A stretch of DNA of 43,199 bases. Origin: JAHRVQ01 sp046290215 (lineage in GTDB: Bacteria; Pseudomonadota; Gammaproteobacteria; Pseudomonadales; Azotimanducaceae). Shown here piece after piece: positions 24,400-32,851 of the stretch. The notes under the pieces were generated by a model that had not been told where the DNA came from, did no database searches, and was given only the letters and a program-made list of their open reading frames with translations. The translations under genes were made by a program, and so were the position numbers. The stretch lies in NCBI GenBank assembly GCA_046290215.1, contig JBKAGC010000499.1:1-43199 (forward strand), read 5' to 3'. Numbering within the stretch: position 1 is the stretch's first letter; each line of letters starts with the position of its first letter.

Positions 24400-24678
24400 T
24401 CTGACCTGCAACACTTCCTAACGTTAATACCCTAGCGTCCGTTCACGCAGACATCTTCGGCAGACTTCTCCGACAGACAACCGCAAGTTGGCACAAACAC
24501 CGATCTGATTGGCCGATTGAACGACCCAAGTGTTGTCACATGACAAAAGCAGCTATGTGAACTGAACGCGCAGCGTTCCAAGACCTTTTTCAAACATCCT
24601 TTTTCAAATACTTCCCCTGCTCCTAGAGCAACCTCTTTAAATTCAGACCACAAACTCAGACCATTCTGCAAAACGCTT

Positions 24679-25938
24679 ATGAATCTTACCGATCTAAAAA
24701 CCAAACCTATTCCCGAATTACTGCAAATTGCCCATGACATGGGTTTGGACAATCTTGGCCGTTCACGCAAACAAGAGATTATAGCCAGCGTTTTACGCAA
24801 ACACGCCAAAGGTGGCGAGGCGATCTTTGGCGATGGCACACTAGAAATTCTTCAGGATGGTTTCGGTTTCTTACGCTCACCAGACAGCTCCTATCTGGCC
24901 GGTCCGGACGACATTTATGTCTCACCAAGCCAGATTCGCCGTTTTAACCTGCGCACTGGTGACACGGTTTCAGGCAAGATCAGACCACCAAAAGATAGCG
25001 AGCGATACTTTGCGCTACTAAAAGTCGACCAGATCAATTTTACCGATCCGGCCGAATCGAAAAACAAGATCCTGTTCGAAAACTTAACGCCACTGTTCCC
25101 AGACGAACAACTGGCACTGGAAGCCGGCAACGGCAGTACCGAAGATTTAACTGCCCGCATCATTGACCTGACTTCACCCATTGGTAAAGGTCAACGTGGC
25201 TTGATTGTTTCGCCACCAAAAGCGGGTAAAACCTTGATCCTGCAAAATGTTGCGCAATCCATCATGCGTAACAACCCGGAATGTCACCTGATTGTGCTCC
25301 TCATTGATGAGCGCCCAGAGGAGGTGACAGAAATGCAACGTTCGGTACGCGGCGAAGTGGTTGCCAGTACCTTTGACGAGCCACCATCGCGTCACGTTCA
25401 GGTCAGCGAAATGGTGATTGAAAAAGCCAAGCGACTGGTAGAACACAAAACCGACGTGGTGATCTTACTGGACTCCATCACCCGTCTGGCACGAGCTTAC
25501 AATACTGTAATTCCTGCTTCCGGTAAGGTCCTTACCGGTGGTGTTGACGCCCATGCCCTGGAGCGGCCCAAGCGCTTTTTTGGTGCAGCTCGAAACATCG
25601 AAGAGGGCGGTAGTTTAACGATCATCGCCACCTGTCTCATCGACACCGGCTCTAAAATGGATGAGGTTATCTACGAAGAATTCAAAGGAACCGGTAATCA
25701 GGAACTGCATCTAGAGCGCAAGATTGCCGAGAAGCGAGTTTATCCTGCGATTAACATTCGTCGCTCAGGTACCAGACGCGAAGACCTGCTGATGAGCGAA
25801 GAGGAATTACAGAAGGTTTGGATCTTGCGCAAGATCATTCATGAAATGGACGACCTTGCCGCCATTGAGTTCCTGTTAGATCGCATGAAGAAAACCAAAA
25901 CCAACGAGGAATTTTTCTCCTCCATGAAGCGAAACTAA
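24679..25938 (+). CDS. rho: Transcription termination factor Rho
   Basis: Rho is the hexameric RNA-dependent helicase that terminates transcription at rut sites. The 419-residue protein has the N-terminal helical domain (MNLTDLKTKPIPELLQIAHDMG), the cold-shock-like RNA-binding domain (EILQDGFGFLRSPDSSYLAGPDDIYVS), Walker A SPPKAGKT near residue 180, and Walker B-type VVILLDSITRLARAYN. It also has the Q-loop/R-loop segment GGVDAHALERPKRFFGAARNIEEGG. It has no inserted domain, so it is the short gammaproteobacterial form. The long upstream leader suggests autoregulation. Confidence 0.98.
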   Translation: MNLTDLKTKPIPELLQIAHDMGLDNLGRSRKQEIIASVLRKHAKGGEAIFGDGTLEILQDGFGFLRSPDSSYLAGPDDIYVSPSQIRRFNLRTGDTVSGKIRPPKDSERYFALLKVDQINFTDPAESKNKILFENLTPLFPDEQLALEAGNGSTEDLTARIIDLTSPIGKGQRGLIVSPPKAGKTLILQNVAQSIMRNNPECHLIVLLIDERPEEVTEMQRSVRGEVVASTFDEPPSRHVQVSEMVIEKAKRLVEHKTDVVILLDSITRLARAYNTVIPASGKVLTGGVDAHALERPKRFFGAARNIEEGGSLTIIATCLIDTGSKMDEVIYEEFKGTGNQELHLERKIAEKRVYPAINIRRSGTRREDLLMSEEELQKVWILRKIIHEMDDLAAIEFLLDRMKKTKTNEEFFSSMKRN

Positions 25939-25953
25939 GCTAAGGCTCATACC

Positions 25954-26661
25954 TTGCCAATCATCACTTGTCCTATTCAAGCAGTTAAACATCTGAACCA
26001 GGATACTCGCCAGGTCCTACTGGATACTGGCGACGGTGTCAGCTTCAAAGCTGGTCAGTATTTGGAAGTCGTAGCCGATGATAAACGCTTTCCGTTTTCT
26101 ATCGCTTCTGCACCAGCGCTGTCGCCCACCATTGAATTGCATGTGAAACCCACACCAAACTCTGCCGATTCGGATCAGTTTGAGGCCTTGTTAGATACTG
26201 CCTCTGAGCTAACCATTGATGTACCAAAAGGGGACTGTTTTATCGAATCTGCGCCAGACCAACCGCTAGTGATGCTTGCCGCGGCAACGGGCGTGACGCA
26301 AATGAAAAGTATCATCGAGCATTTGTTACCCCGCGGCCTGGCACAACCCACTTATTTGTACTGGGGCGTATTGTGTGACAAAGACTTGTATCTCAGTGAG
26401 CTGTGCGAATCCTGGCAAGCACGAGACAAGAACTTTCACTACATACCGGTGGTCAGCGAACCCGACACTTCACCCAACTGGCAAGGTCGTACCGGGCTCG
26501 TAGGCTCTGTAGCTTTAGAAGACTTTGCTGATCTTAGCAACATGCATGTCATCACCGGCGGCAGTCCAGGAATGGTTTACGCCACGCTGGACATGTTTCT
26601 CGCCAGGGGCTTCGATGAAGCAAACATGCAAAGCGACGTGTTCGCTTACGCGCCCCGGTAG
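25954..26661 (+). CDS. Fre-like flavin/NAD(P)H reductase
   Basis: This 235-residue ferredoxin-reductase-fold protein resembles E. coli Fre and LuxG. The FAD/flavin motif is RFPFSIASAP (RxYS type), and the nucleotide-binding segment is LAAATGVTQMKSIIEHLL, with the conserved end FAYAPR. There is no iron-sulfur domain. The start is a TTG at 25954: it gives a first strand (LPIITCPIQAVKHL) aligning with the Fre N-terminus, TAAGG lies eight bases upstream, and there is no ATG before the conserved region. It follows rho by 15 bp. In many relatives ubiD sits here; it is absent. The 3' end overlaps hemY by 16 bp. Confidence 0.85.
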   Translation: MPIITCPIQAVKHLNQDTRQVLLDTGDGVSFKAGQYLEVVADDKRFPFSIASAPALSPTIELHVKPTPNSADSDQFEALLDTASELTIDVPKGDCFIESAPDQPLVMLAAATGVTQMKSIIEHLLPRGLAQPTYLYWGVLCDKDLYLSELCESWQARDKNFHYIPVVSEPDTSPNWQGRTGLVGSVALEDFADLSNMHVITGGSPGMVYATLDMFLARGFDEANMQSDVFAYAPR

Positions 26662-27791
26662 CCCAACTGAAGTAGCTCGTGGCTGCGCTCAAAGTTACCT
26701 TCCGCTGCTAACAAACTAGCCAGTTGTTTGCTTGCACCACGATGCTGGGCTTGCTCCACGGCCAGGCTATAACTGGTTTTCGCCGCTTCAGTTTTCCCCA
26801 GGTGCTCTTGCAGCCGGCCCAGGCAATAACTCAGGGATGGATCAATGGGGTGCTGCTTTTGCCAGGCTAGCGCAACCTTTAGGCGTTTCCCCGCCGTCTC
26901 TGGCCCAAGCTCGCCGTAAGCTTCCACGAGCTCGGGTTGCCAACTGCGCTTGATGGCTTTTCTCAGCAAAACCTCGAGTTCTTTCTCTGTGCTCAGGTGC
27001 TCCGCCAAAGCCAGCATCACCATCGCATCCCGTTGAATAACGTCATCTGCGGATCGATAAAATTTCAGCTTTTGCTCGTCTGACAAACCGCTGTCACGAA
27101 TAGCCGCCAGCACTTGCTGGTGCTGCAGGCGCTGAAACGCCTCATCACTCATGATCTTTTTTAACGCCGGCAAAAGCTCGCCTACAGTTTGCCAATCACC
27201 CTGGCCAAGGAGGGCAGACTTCTTCACCAGCAGCGCCCGATCCGTGCTTGGGGCATCTTTCAATGCCGTCAGACAGCCAGACCAGTCCTCGCGAGCCAGA
27301 GCAAGTTCTGCCCGGGCCATGGCCACCGCAGGGGCTGCGCCGCTGTCTGCTGTGATCGCAAGGCGTAAATACTTCTCGCGATCCTCAGCATGGTTTTGTG
27401 CATCAGCGGCCTTCGCCAGGTGCAAATAGTTGATCGCCGGCAATGGCTGCTTCTTAATACCACTGGTCAGGAATTTTTCCGCACGCTGCGGATTGCCCTC
27501 TTGTAGGTACAGCAGGCCCCGGGAGGTATGTTCAAGGCTCCTGGTTAGACCGCGGTCCTTTCGCCATTGTTGCAACCGGGCAGCGCCAGCAAATACACCG
27601 CGCCACAACCGCAGCAACAACCAAACAGCAAAAGCCAACAGAAATAATCCGGCGAGAAAAACCCAAAGTCCTGTTTGCAGCGTCGCGCCGTCATAGCTCA
27701 CCAGCACATAACCCGGGTCTCGTTTTGCCAATGTGCCAATCACACCGGCGATCACCACGACCACTAACAAGTACAAGAGAGTCCGCTTCAT
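26646..27791 (-). CDS. hemY: HemY, TPR protein of the hem operon
   Basis: HemY (proteobacterial type, unrelated to the Bacillus oxidase) is an inner-membrane protein with a periplasmic or cytosolic TPR domain, and its role in heme metabolism is not settled. The 381-residue protein has two N-terminal membrane helices (residues 4-22 and 41-64) and the family pattern VSYDGATLQTGLWVFL between them. TPR-like helices follow to the end (GNPQRAEKFLTSG, LSYCLGRLQEHLGKTEAAKTSY). The ATG overlaps the hemX stop in ATGA. Its 3' end overlaps the convergent Fre-like gene by 16 bp. Confidence 0.92.
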   Translation of the reverse strand: MKRTLLYLLVVVVIAGVIGTLAKRDPGYVLVSYDGATLQTGLWVFLAGLFLLAFAVWLLLRLWRGVFAGAARLQQWRKDRGLTRSLEHTSRGLLYLQEGNPQRAEKFLTSGIKKQPLPAINYLHLAKAADAQNHAEDREKYLRLAITADSGAAPAVAMARAELALAREDWSGCLTALKDAPSTDRALLVKKSALLGQGDWQTVGELLPALKKIMSDEAFQRLQHQQVLAAIRDSGLSDEQKLKFYRSADDVIQRDAMVMLALAEHLSTEKELEVLLRKAIKRSWQPELVEAYGELGPETAGKRLKVALAWQKQHPIDPSLSYCLGRLQEHLGKTEAAKTSYSLAVEQAQHRGASKQLASLLAAEGNFERSHELLQLGYRGA

Positions 27792-29017
27792 GGTTCTGAC
27801 CGCTCGTTGGTTTCGTGAAACCTTGCCATAAGTTGGCGGATCTCACGTAAGCTAGCGCTCACATCAGGCAGATCCCGAGCAATGTTCAGCGCACTAAGTT
27901 GCATCAGGGTTGCACTAACACTCTGGGTCAGGGCAGCCTCAGCATCAAAATGTCGATCCACCGCTGCTGCAGCATCATTGAGACTTTGTTGATAAATGGC
28001 CTGGTTGCCGCGCAACAAGCCCAGTTGGGCGAGCTGTATTTTTAGGATCAGGTTTTGCCTTAGATAGTATTCCTCGTCCGGCGGCAGAATCGGCGTAATG
28101 ACTTCGCCTTTGGCGCGATAGTCCACCAGACTCGCCACGTGTGCACCAAACCGAGTGAGTAAACTCATTAAGCGCTCAGTGAAGCTGAGGCTTTCGTCAC
28201 TAACGTGTGCCGTTGGTATATCGCGCTCGAATGTGAGTTGTTTTTGTTGCAGCAACGGCACTTGACCCGCCACAGCGCCTAATTGCACAAATATACCTTC
28301 AACATCTGCTGCCGAGACCCCTTTAAGTGCTGCAATGTCCGCAGCAATTGCTTCCCGGAGATCAAAAGCCACAACGCCCTCAGCGTCACGAATAATTTCA
28401 TCGGCAGCCTCGAACAAAGCAATAGCGCCCTTCACGTCATCTTCCATGGCCACCCGCTGATTTGCCAGGCGCAGCATATATTCTGCCTCTGCGAGCAACC
28501 AATCTTCCGCGGTAGTGCCAATTTGACTGCGCAGCTCTGCCACACTCGAACTCACTCTAGACTCTATTTGGGCAACCGCGTTTTGCTGTTCCGCTAGCAG
28601 GCTTTGCACTTCTGCTTTTATTGCCGCGGAACCTTGTCCTTGCTGCCCCTCAAGGGCATTGAGCTGCCGGGTTAAGCTTGCCACCTCACTCGCTAAGGCA
28701 TTTTGCGCCTGCGCCTGGCCAGCTTCATTTTGTTGTTGTAACCAGAGTGTATAGGTACTGTAGCTTGCCGCGCCCAGAGCCAGCAGTGCAATCAATAGCG
28801 CAATTCCGGATAAGACACCGCCACCAGACTTCTGTGCCGAAGCGGTATTCGCCGCCCGCGCACTTCTGGGCCGGCCCCCTGGGTCTGCCTGATCTTTCAC
28901 TGCTGCTTGTTCCGCTTGTTGGTTTTCGGCCACCTGACGCTCCAGGCGCGCAAATGCCTCATTAAGCTCAATGTCCTTTTTGTCGCTCTGATCCCCAGAT
29001 CCGGAGGTGTCGCTCAT
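27788..29017 (-). CDS. hemX: HemX, membrane protein of the hem operon
   Basis: This is a 409-residue protein of the HemX family, annotated historically as an uroporphyrinogen methylase relative but lacking a methylase domain. A charged, Ala/Gln-rich cytosolic N-terminus of about 65 residues precedes one membrane helix (about 68-92). A long coiled coil comes next (ASLTRQLNALEGQ to VAELRSQIG), then the conserved domain (TAEDWLLAEAEYMLRLANQR, VDYRAKGEVITPILPPDEEYYLRQNL). ATGA overlaps couple it to hemD upstream and hemY downstream. Confidence 0.92.
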   Translation of the reverse strand: MSDTSGSGDQSDKKDIELNEAFARLERQVAENQQAEQAAVKDQADPGGRPRSARAANTASAQKSGGGVLSGIALLIALLALGAASYSTYTLWLQQQNEAGQAQAQNALASEVASLTRQLNALEGQQGQGSAAIKAEVQSLLAEQQNAVAQIESRVSSSVAELRSQIGTTAEDWLLAEAEYMLRLANQRVAMEDDVKGAIALFEAADEIIRDAEGVVAFDLREAIAADIAALKGVSAADVEGIFVQLGAVAGQVPLLQQKQLTFERDIPTAHVSDESLSFTERLMSLLTRFGAHVASLVDYRAKGEVITPILPPDEEYYLRQNLILKIQLAQLGLLRGNQAIYQQSLNDAAAAVDRHFDAEAALTQSVSATLMQLSALNIARDLPDVSASLREIRQLMARFHETNERSEP

Positions 29018-29745
29018 TGACGTTGCTCCAGTAACTGCAATAAAACCTCGATCATGGCTTGGTCTTCCTGATTGTTGGCAAGTTCGACTTTATCAAAGCC
29101 AGAGCTGATTGCTAGTTCTTGCAGACGCTTTGACGGCACGATTAGCGTGTAACGAGCTACATCGGACGGTATCAAAGTTAAAAGATGTTGAATGGCTTCA
29201 CCGGAGTAAACCAGGGCAATCACCTGGTCGCCATCGGGCATTGCCGCAGCCGGGTAGCCAATGGTCTGGCGCCGATACACTTCAAGGTAGGTCACCATTG
29301 CCTCGCGCTGACTTAGGCCCTCACGAAGTGTTTCGCGGCCACCTTCACCCCGGACAATGAGTACTCTTTGTCCTGCCACTGCAGCGAACTGCGGCAACGC
29401 CAATAAGCCCTCGGAGGAAGCCAGAGCGGGGAAGGTCGCGTCGATATCAAACCTTTGCAGCGCCTTCGCGGTGCCTTGACCTACCGCAAACCAACGAAGA
29501 TTTAACGGCCACTGGGGCCAATAACTTTCTAACACGGGCAGTCCGAACTGGACCGCGTTCTTTGAAATAAATATCACTGAATCAAATTGATCCAGCTCGA
29601 GAATGGTCGACCGCATCCCCTGGTCTTCTGGAATAGCCAGCGCTTCCAGTAGCGGCAAGTCGAAAACCGGTAGGTCAGGTCGCGCCAGAGTCTGGCGAAT
29701 CAGTTCATTTTGGGCTGAAGATCGAGTCAGCAACAGTTGCAGCAT
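29014..29745 (-). CDS. hemD: Uroporphyrinogen-III synthase
   Basis: HemD closes and inverts ring D of hydroxymethylbilane to give uroporphyrinogen III. The family is poorly conserved. Here the 243-residue length, the two-lobed pattern, and segments such as FDSVIFISKNAVQFGL, RWFAVGQGTAKAL and QRVLIVRGEGGRETL support the call. Position is decisive: it abuts the hemC stop codon with no gap and overlaps hemX by four bases. Confidence 0.93.
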   Translation of the reverse strand: MLQLLLTRSSAQNELIRQTLARPDLPVFDLPLLEALAIPEDQGMRSTILELDQFDSVIFISKNAVQFGLPVLESYWPQWPLNLRWFAVGQGTAKALQRFDIDATFPALASSEGLLALPQFAAVAGQRVLIVRGEGGRETLREGLSQREAMVTYLEVYRRQTIGYPAAAMPDGDQVIALVYSGEAIQHLLTLIPSDVARYTLIVPSKRLQELAISSGFDKVELANNQEDQAMIEVLLQLLEQRQ

Positions 29746-30672
29746 CTATTTCGCCAATAGCTCCGCAGCCCCGGCTTCAAGCAGCTGGCTCGCAACCGAC
29801 TTTGCAAGTTGAAATCGCTCTGCGCGGGGCGCCGTGCCGGCCTTACGAATATGAGTGGCGGTGCTGGTTGCCTGGCCCGCATTACCCACATAGGCCTGCA
29901 GATTCATTTCCGCACCATTTAATACCGCAAAAGCAGCTACCGGCAGGTCACAACTAGCGCCGAGTTCTGTAGAAATGACACGTTCCGCCATCACGCAATC
30001 AAAGGTATCTTGATGGTTAATGGCTGCTAACAAGCCAAGCACTCTGCCATCGGTGGTTCTTGCTTCAATACCCACAGCACCCTGGCCAGCCGACGGCGTT
30101 GACAGATCTGGTGCCATCGGTTCAGCAATGCGAGCTTCTAATCCCAGGCGCTTTAGTCCTGCCACTGCCAGGATAATGGCATCAAACTCACCTTCATCTA
30201 ACTTGCGTAATCGAGTATCTAAATTGCCTCGAACATCCGCGTATTCAAGCTCTGGGCGCCGCACTTGCATTTGCAGCCGGCGTCGTAAGCTAGACGAACC
30301 TACCCGCGCACCTGGTGGCAATTCAGCGAAAGAAGCGTAGTGATTACTTACAAACGCATCTCGAGGATCCTCGCGCTGACAAATCGCAACAATATCCAGG
30401 CCATCGGGCATTTCCGCCGGCACATCTTTCATGGAGTGCACCGCGATATCTGCTCGGTCTTCCAGTAGGGCTGACTCTAGCTCTTTGACGAACACACCCT
30501 TACCGCCAAGCCGGGCTAATGGCGTATTCTTATCGCGATCGCCCTGGGTGGTCATGCCAAGAATTTCTACTTCCAGCTCCGGATGCGCGGCCTCAAGGGC
30601 ACTTTTGACATAGTGAGCCTGCCACATGGCAAGCTCACTTTCTCGGGTGGCAATTCTAACCTTCTCAGACAT
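29746..30672 (-). CDS. hemC: Porphobilinogen deaminase (hydroxymethylbilane synthase)
   Basis: HemC polymerises four porphobilinogens into hydroxymethylbilane. The ATG at 30672 gives 308 residues starting MSEKVRIATRESELAMWQA, matching the family. The frame is open nine codons further, into the terminator upstream. Active-site arginines are in GSSSLRRRLQ and DVRGNLDTRL. The dipyrromethane cofactor cysteine is in ELGASCDLPVAAF. It heads the run hemC-hemD-hemX-hemY. A terminator with an embedded TATAAT separates it from algR. Confidence 0.97.
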   Translation of the reverse strand: MSEKVRIATRESELAMWQAHYVKSALEAAHPELEVEILGMTTQGDRDKNTPLARLGGKGVFVKELESALLEDRADIAVHSMKDVPAEMPDGLDIVAICQREDPRDAFVSNHYASFAELPPGARVGSSSLRRRLQMQVRRPELEYADVRGNLDTRLRKLDEGEFDAIILAVAGLKRLGLEARIAEPMAPDLSTPSAGQGAVGIEARTTDGRVLGLLAAINHQDTFDCVMAERVISTELGASCDLPVAAFAVLNGAEMNLQAYVGNAGQATSTATHIRKAGTAPRAERFQLAKSVASQLLEAGAAELLAK

Positions 30673-30685
30673 AACAGATTCGCAC

Positions 30686-30711
30686 AAAAAAGGCGGCATT
30701 ATAGCCGCCTT
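30686..30711 (-). terminator. Terminator between algR and hemC with TATAAT in its loop
   Basis: On the minus strand AAGGCGGC and GCCGCCTT form an 8-bp stem around the loop TATAAT, and six Ts end the signal. It lies 85 bp after the algR stop. The loop (30698-30703) is a perfect -10 hexamer 26 bp upstream of the hemC ATG, so the same DNA may end algR transcription and begin hemC. No matching -35 is obvious. Confidence 0.75.
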
Positions 30712-30796
30712 ATGGGCGTTTCGCCCTGTCTGGTTTAGAGAGCGTTCGTAACCGGGCCAGCATAGCCTATAACGCCCGTATCTCGAGGACGATCAA

Positions 30797-31537
30797 CTAA
30801 AGGCTTTGCACCAGACGGCGTAAGCCAGAAACATGGCGACGGCTCACGTCCAGGCGATCTTCGACGCCGCGCATGCGCACGCGGTAGTGACCTCTTGGAT
30901 CTCGCTCTAGACCCTCAAGATGATCGGTCATGACCAGTGCGTTCCGGTGGATACGCACCACACGGTCACTAAACTCGTTCTCCAGATCACGTAGCGTATC
31001 GTCTATCAGCACTTCGCCCTTGTCGTGCCGCACGGTGACATATTTGTGATCTGCCTGGAAAAACCGAATGTCGCTTAAGGGAATCAACTCAATACCCCGC
31101 CGGGTCTTGGCACTAATGTGCGTTCGGGCCCGTGATTTTGAGTCTTCTTCCTCTACACCCAGAGACTGTGCCTGGATTTTGTTAACCCGACCAATCTTGG
31201 ACAGCGTGTCTAGCAGCGCGTCGCGGCGGACTGGCTTTAACAAATAGCCTGCCGCATTCACATCAAACGCCTCAATGGCATGCTCGCCAAAAGCCGTACA
31301 AAAAACCACCGCTGGTGGCGACTGCATTTCAGCCAATTCTTTGCCCGTCGCCATGCCGTCTTTGCCTGGCATGCGAATATCCAGCAATACTATGTCTGGC
31401 TCAGCATCTAGAGTTTTCTGGATTGCCTCGTCACCACAACCGGCTTCACCCACCACGTCGTAGTTTTCCAGGGCATCCACCATTCGCACCAGCCGCTCTC
31501 TCGCTAATTTTTCGTCATCAACGACTAAAACTCTCAT
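30797..31537 (-). CDS. algR: LytTR-type response regulator AlgR
   Basis: AlgR is a response regulator that in P. aeruginosa controls alginate, twitching motility and virulence genes. The 246-residue protein has a receiver domain with acidic pocket D7-D8, phospho-acceptor D53 (LLDIRMPG) and K in LLKPVRRD. It ends with a LytTR DNA-binding domain (IRFFQADHKYVTVRHDKGEVLID, VRIHRNALV). The open frame extends upstream to 31648, but MRVLVVDDEK at 31537 is the family start. It lies 156 bp after algZ, a gap that includes a CRP-type site and may hold its own promoter. Confidence 0.95.
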   Translation of the reverse strand: MRVLVVDDEKLARERLVRMVDALENYDVVGEAGCGDEAIQKTLDAEPDIVLLDIRMPGKDGMATGKELAEMQSPPAVVFCTAFGEHAIEAFDVNAAGYLLKPVRRDALLDTLSKIGRVNKIQAQSLGVEEEDSKSRARTHISAKTRRGIELIPLSDIRFFQADHKYVTVRHDKGEVLIDDTLRDLENEFSDRVVRIHRNALVMTDHLEGLERDPRGHYRVRMRGVEDRLDVSRRHVSGLRRLVQSL

Positions 31538-31682
31538 GGTGTAACCTCGCTTTCTTCTTATACCGTTTCCCGAATTGCGGAGTCGATAACCCTCCATGGC
31601 ATAACAAAATACGCATATTTCTCTACAAAACTGCGACGTACTGCACATTATTGGTGTGAACTACCGCAGATTTTCGCAAGTT

Positions 31683-31698
31683 TGTGACCTACGTCACG
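31683..31698. promoter_or_regulatory. CRP/Vfr-type site before algR
   Basis: TGTGA-CCTACG-TCACG matches TGTGA-N6-TCACA at nine of ten positions. It overlaps the algZ stop codon, about 150 bp upstream of the algR ATG. On the minus strand an AATAAT (-10-like) lies at 31652-31647, placing the site near -50. In P. aeruginosa the CRP homologue Vfr is, as I recall, involved in algZR expression. Confidence 0.5.
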
Positions 31699-32737
31699 TT
31701 TCTGCAGGCGTTCTTAAAGGATAGCTGACGGTAGTAGTAAAGGTAGTGTCGCCCCGATCGGCGAGTAATCGGGCCTCGTCGCCGTAGATCGCCTGAAGTC
31801 GATGGCGAATATTATCAATTGCCATTTTATTCCCCGCCTCATGAGCATAGTCATCCCGGGGCAAAGGATTGGTGAGGCAAATTCGCAGCTGATTGTTTTC
31901 AATTTGAATTTGCACGACCACAGTACCCCCCTCAGGAATGGGCTGTATCCCATGATAAATGGCATTCTCAAGCAATGGCTGCAGCGTCAGCATGGGGATT
32001 CGCACCTCATCAATATCCACGTTGACCTGCCAGTCCACATCAAGGCGATCATCTAGTCTAAGACTTTCTATATGGACATACTTTTCACAAAGAGATAGTT
32101 CCTCGCGAAGCGGCACCGGTTGATCGCTTGAGTGATTTAAAGAGGCTCGAAACAGCACAGACAAGTCTTCGACCACTTCTTCGGCAGTGTCCGGGTCGAC
32201 GCTAATCAAACTGGCAATGATGTTCATTGAGTTAAACAAAAAGTGCGGTCTGATCCTCGATTGCAACGCCTGAATGCGCGAATTTAACTCTGCCTGTTCC
32301 TGGCGCCGCAGTTGATGCTGCAAAAAGAAATAGCGAAATGCGATACCAGCCATCACTGCCGCAATAATCAGGTTACGACCCACACCGCCGAGGCTTGCCA
32401 TGGACCAATCGAAGGCTTCCTCGGCCAGAGCCCATTCCGCTAGCAAGCTAAACACGAGGGTTAAAGACAATATCAAGGCGTAAGCAGTGATCGTGGCTGC
32501 TGCCACCGACATAGCACTCAGCATAGGCCTGATATTGCAGAGAAGTGCTGCAGACACCAGCACGATCCACTGCACGAACAGCGAGGTCAGGCCCAGTTGG
32601 ACCCAACTAAAATCGATTAGCCGGGAATTTGCCAACACCAACACAAACACCAGCAGCTCCGTGACCAACACAAGGAACAAGATGCTCTGGGCCTGACATA
32701 TATCCGGTAAGAAAAAGTCTTCGTCTTGTTCTGCCAC
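31694..32737 (-). CDS. algZ: LytS-type sensor histidine kinase AlgZ (FimS)
   Basis: AlgZ is the membrane partner of AlgR. The 347-residue protein has several N-terminal hydrophobic helices (about residues 15-155) without a large periplasmic domain. A His_kinase-type dimerisation segment follows (RIQALQSRIRPHFLFNSMNI, histidine near residue 176), then an ATPase domain with N-box LLENAIYHGI. The G-box is degenerate (GNKMAIDNIRHRL), as is usual in this family. The start is GTG at 32737 with GGAG upstream. It is divergent from argH with 114 bp between the starts, the same arrangement as in Pseudomonas. Confidence 0.93.
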   Translation of the reverse strand: MAEQDEDFFLPDICQAQSILFLVLVTELLVFVLVLANSRLIDFSWVQLGLTSLFVQWIVLVSAALLCNIRPMLSAMSVAAATITAYALILSLTLVFSLLAEWALAEEAFDWSMASLGGVGRNLIIAAVMAGIAFRYFFLQHQLRRQEQAELNSRIQALQSRIRPHFLFNSMNIIASLISVDPDTAEEVVEDLSVLFRASLNHSSDQPVPLREELSLCEKYVHIESLRLDDRLDVDWQVNVDIDEVRIPMLTLQPLLENAIYHGIQPIPEGGTVVVQIQIENNQLRICLTNPLPRDDYAHEAGNKMAIDNIRHRLQAIYGDEARLLADRGDTTFTTTVSYPLRTPAET

Positions 32738-32767
32738 GGGTGCGCTCCACCACTTTGCTCAGCAGCT

Positions 32768-32791
32768 AGTATAGCTTGATGCTGCTATACT
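32768..32791. promoter_or_regulatory. Mirror-image -10 elements of the divergent algZ and argH promoters
   Basis: AGTATAGC (32768-32775) and GCTATACT (32784-32791) are exact inverted repeats 8 bp apart. Each ends in a TATACT -10 hexamer pointing outward, one toward algZ and one toward argH. Clear -35 hexamers are not visible, so the dyad could also be an operator. Confidence 0.45.
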
Positions 32792-32851
32792 CCGCGCCCT
32801 GAACATTTAGATACCGCCACAGCATCCGGCAAACACAAAAAGTTAACGATT

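Larger units (their letters stand above)
24215..24678 (+). other. Long rho leader region
   Basis: 464 bp without a gene. It holds the post-trxA hairpin, a candidate promoter, a perfect TTGTCA-CA-TGACAA dyad (24533-24546), and a stretch from about 24435 to 24535 rich in C and A and poor in G on the coding strand. Rho is known to attenuate its own leader in E. coli, and the base bias fits a rut-type binding region. I see no leader peptide with a good ribosome-binding site. Confidence 0.5.
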
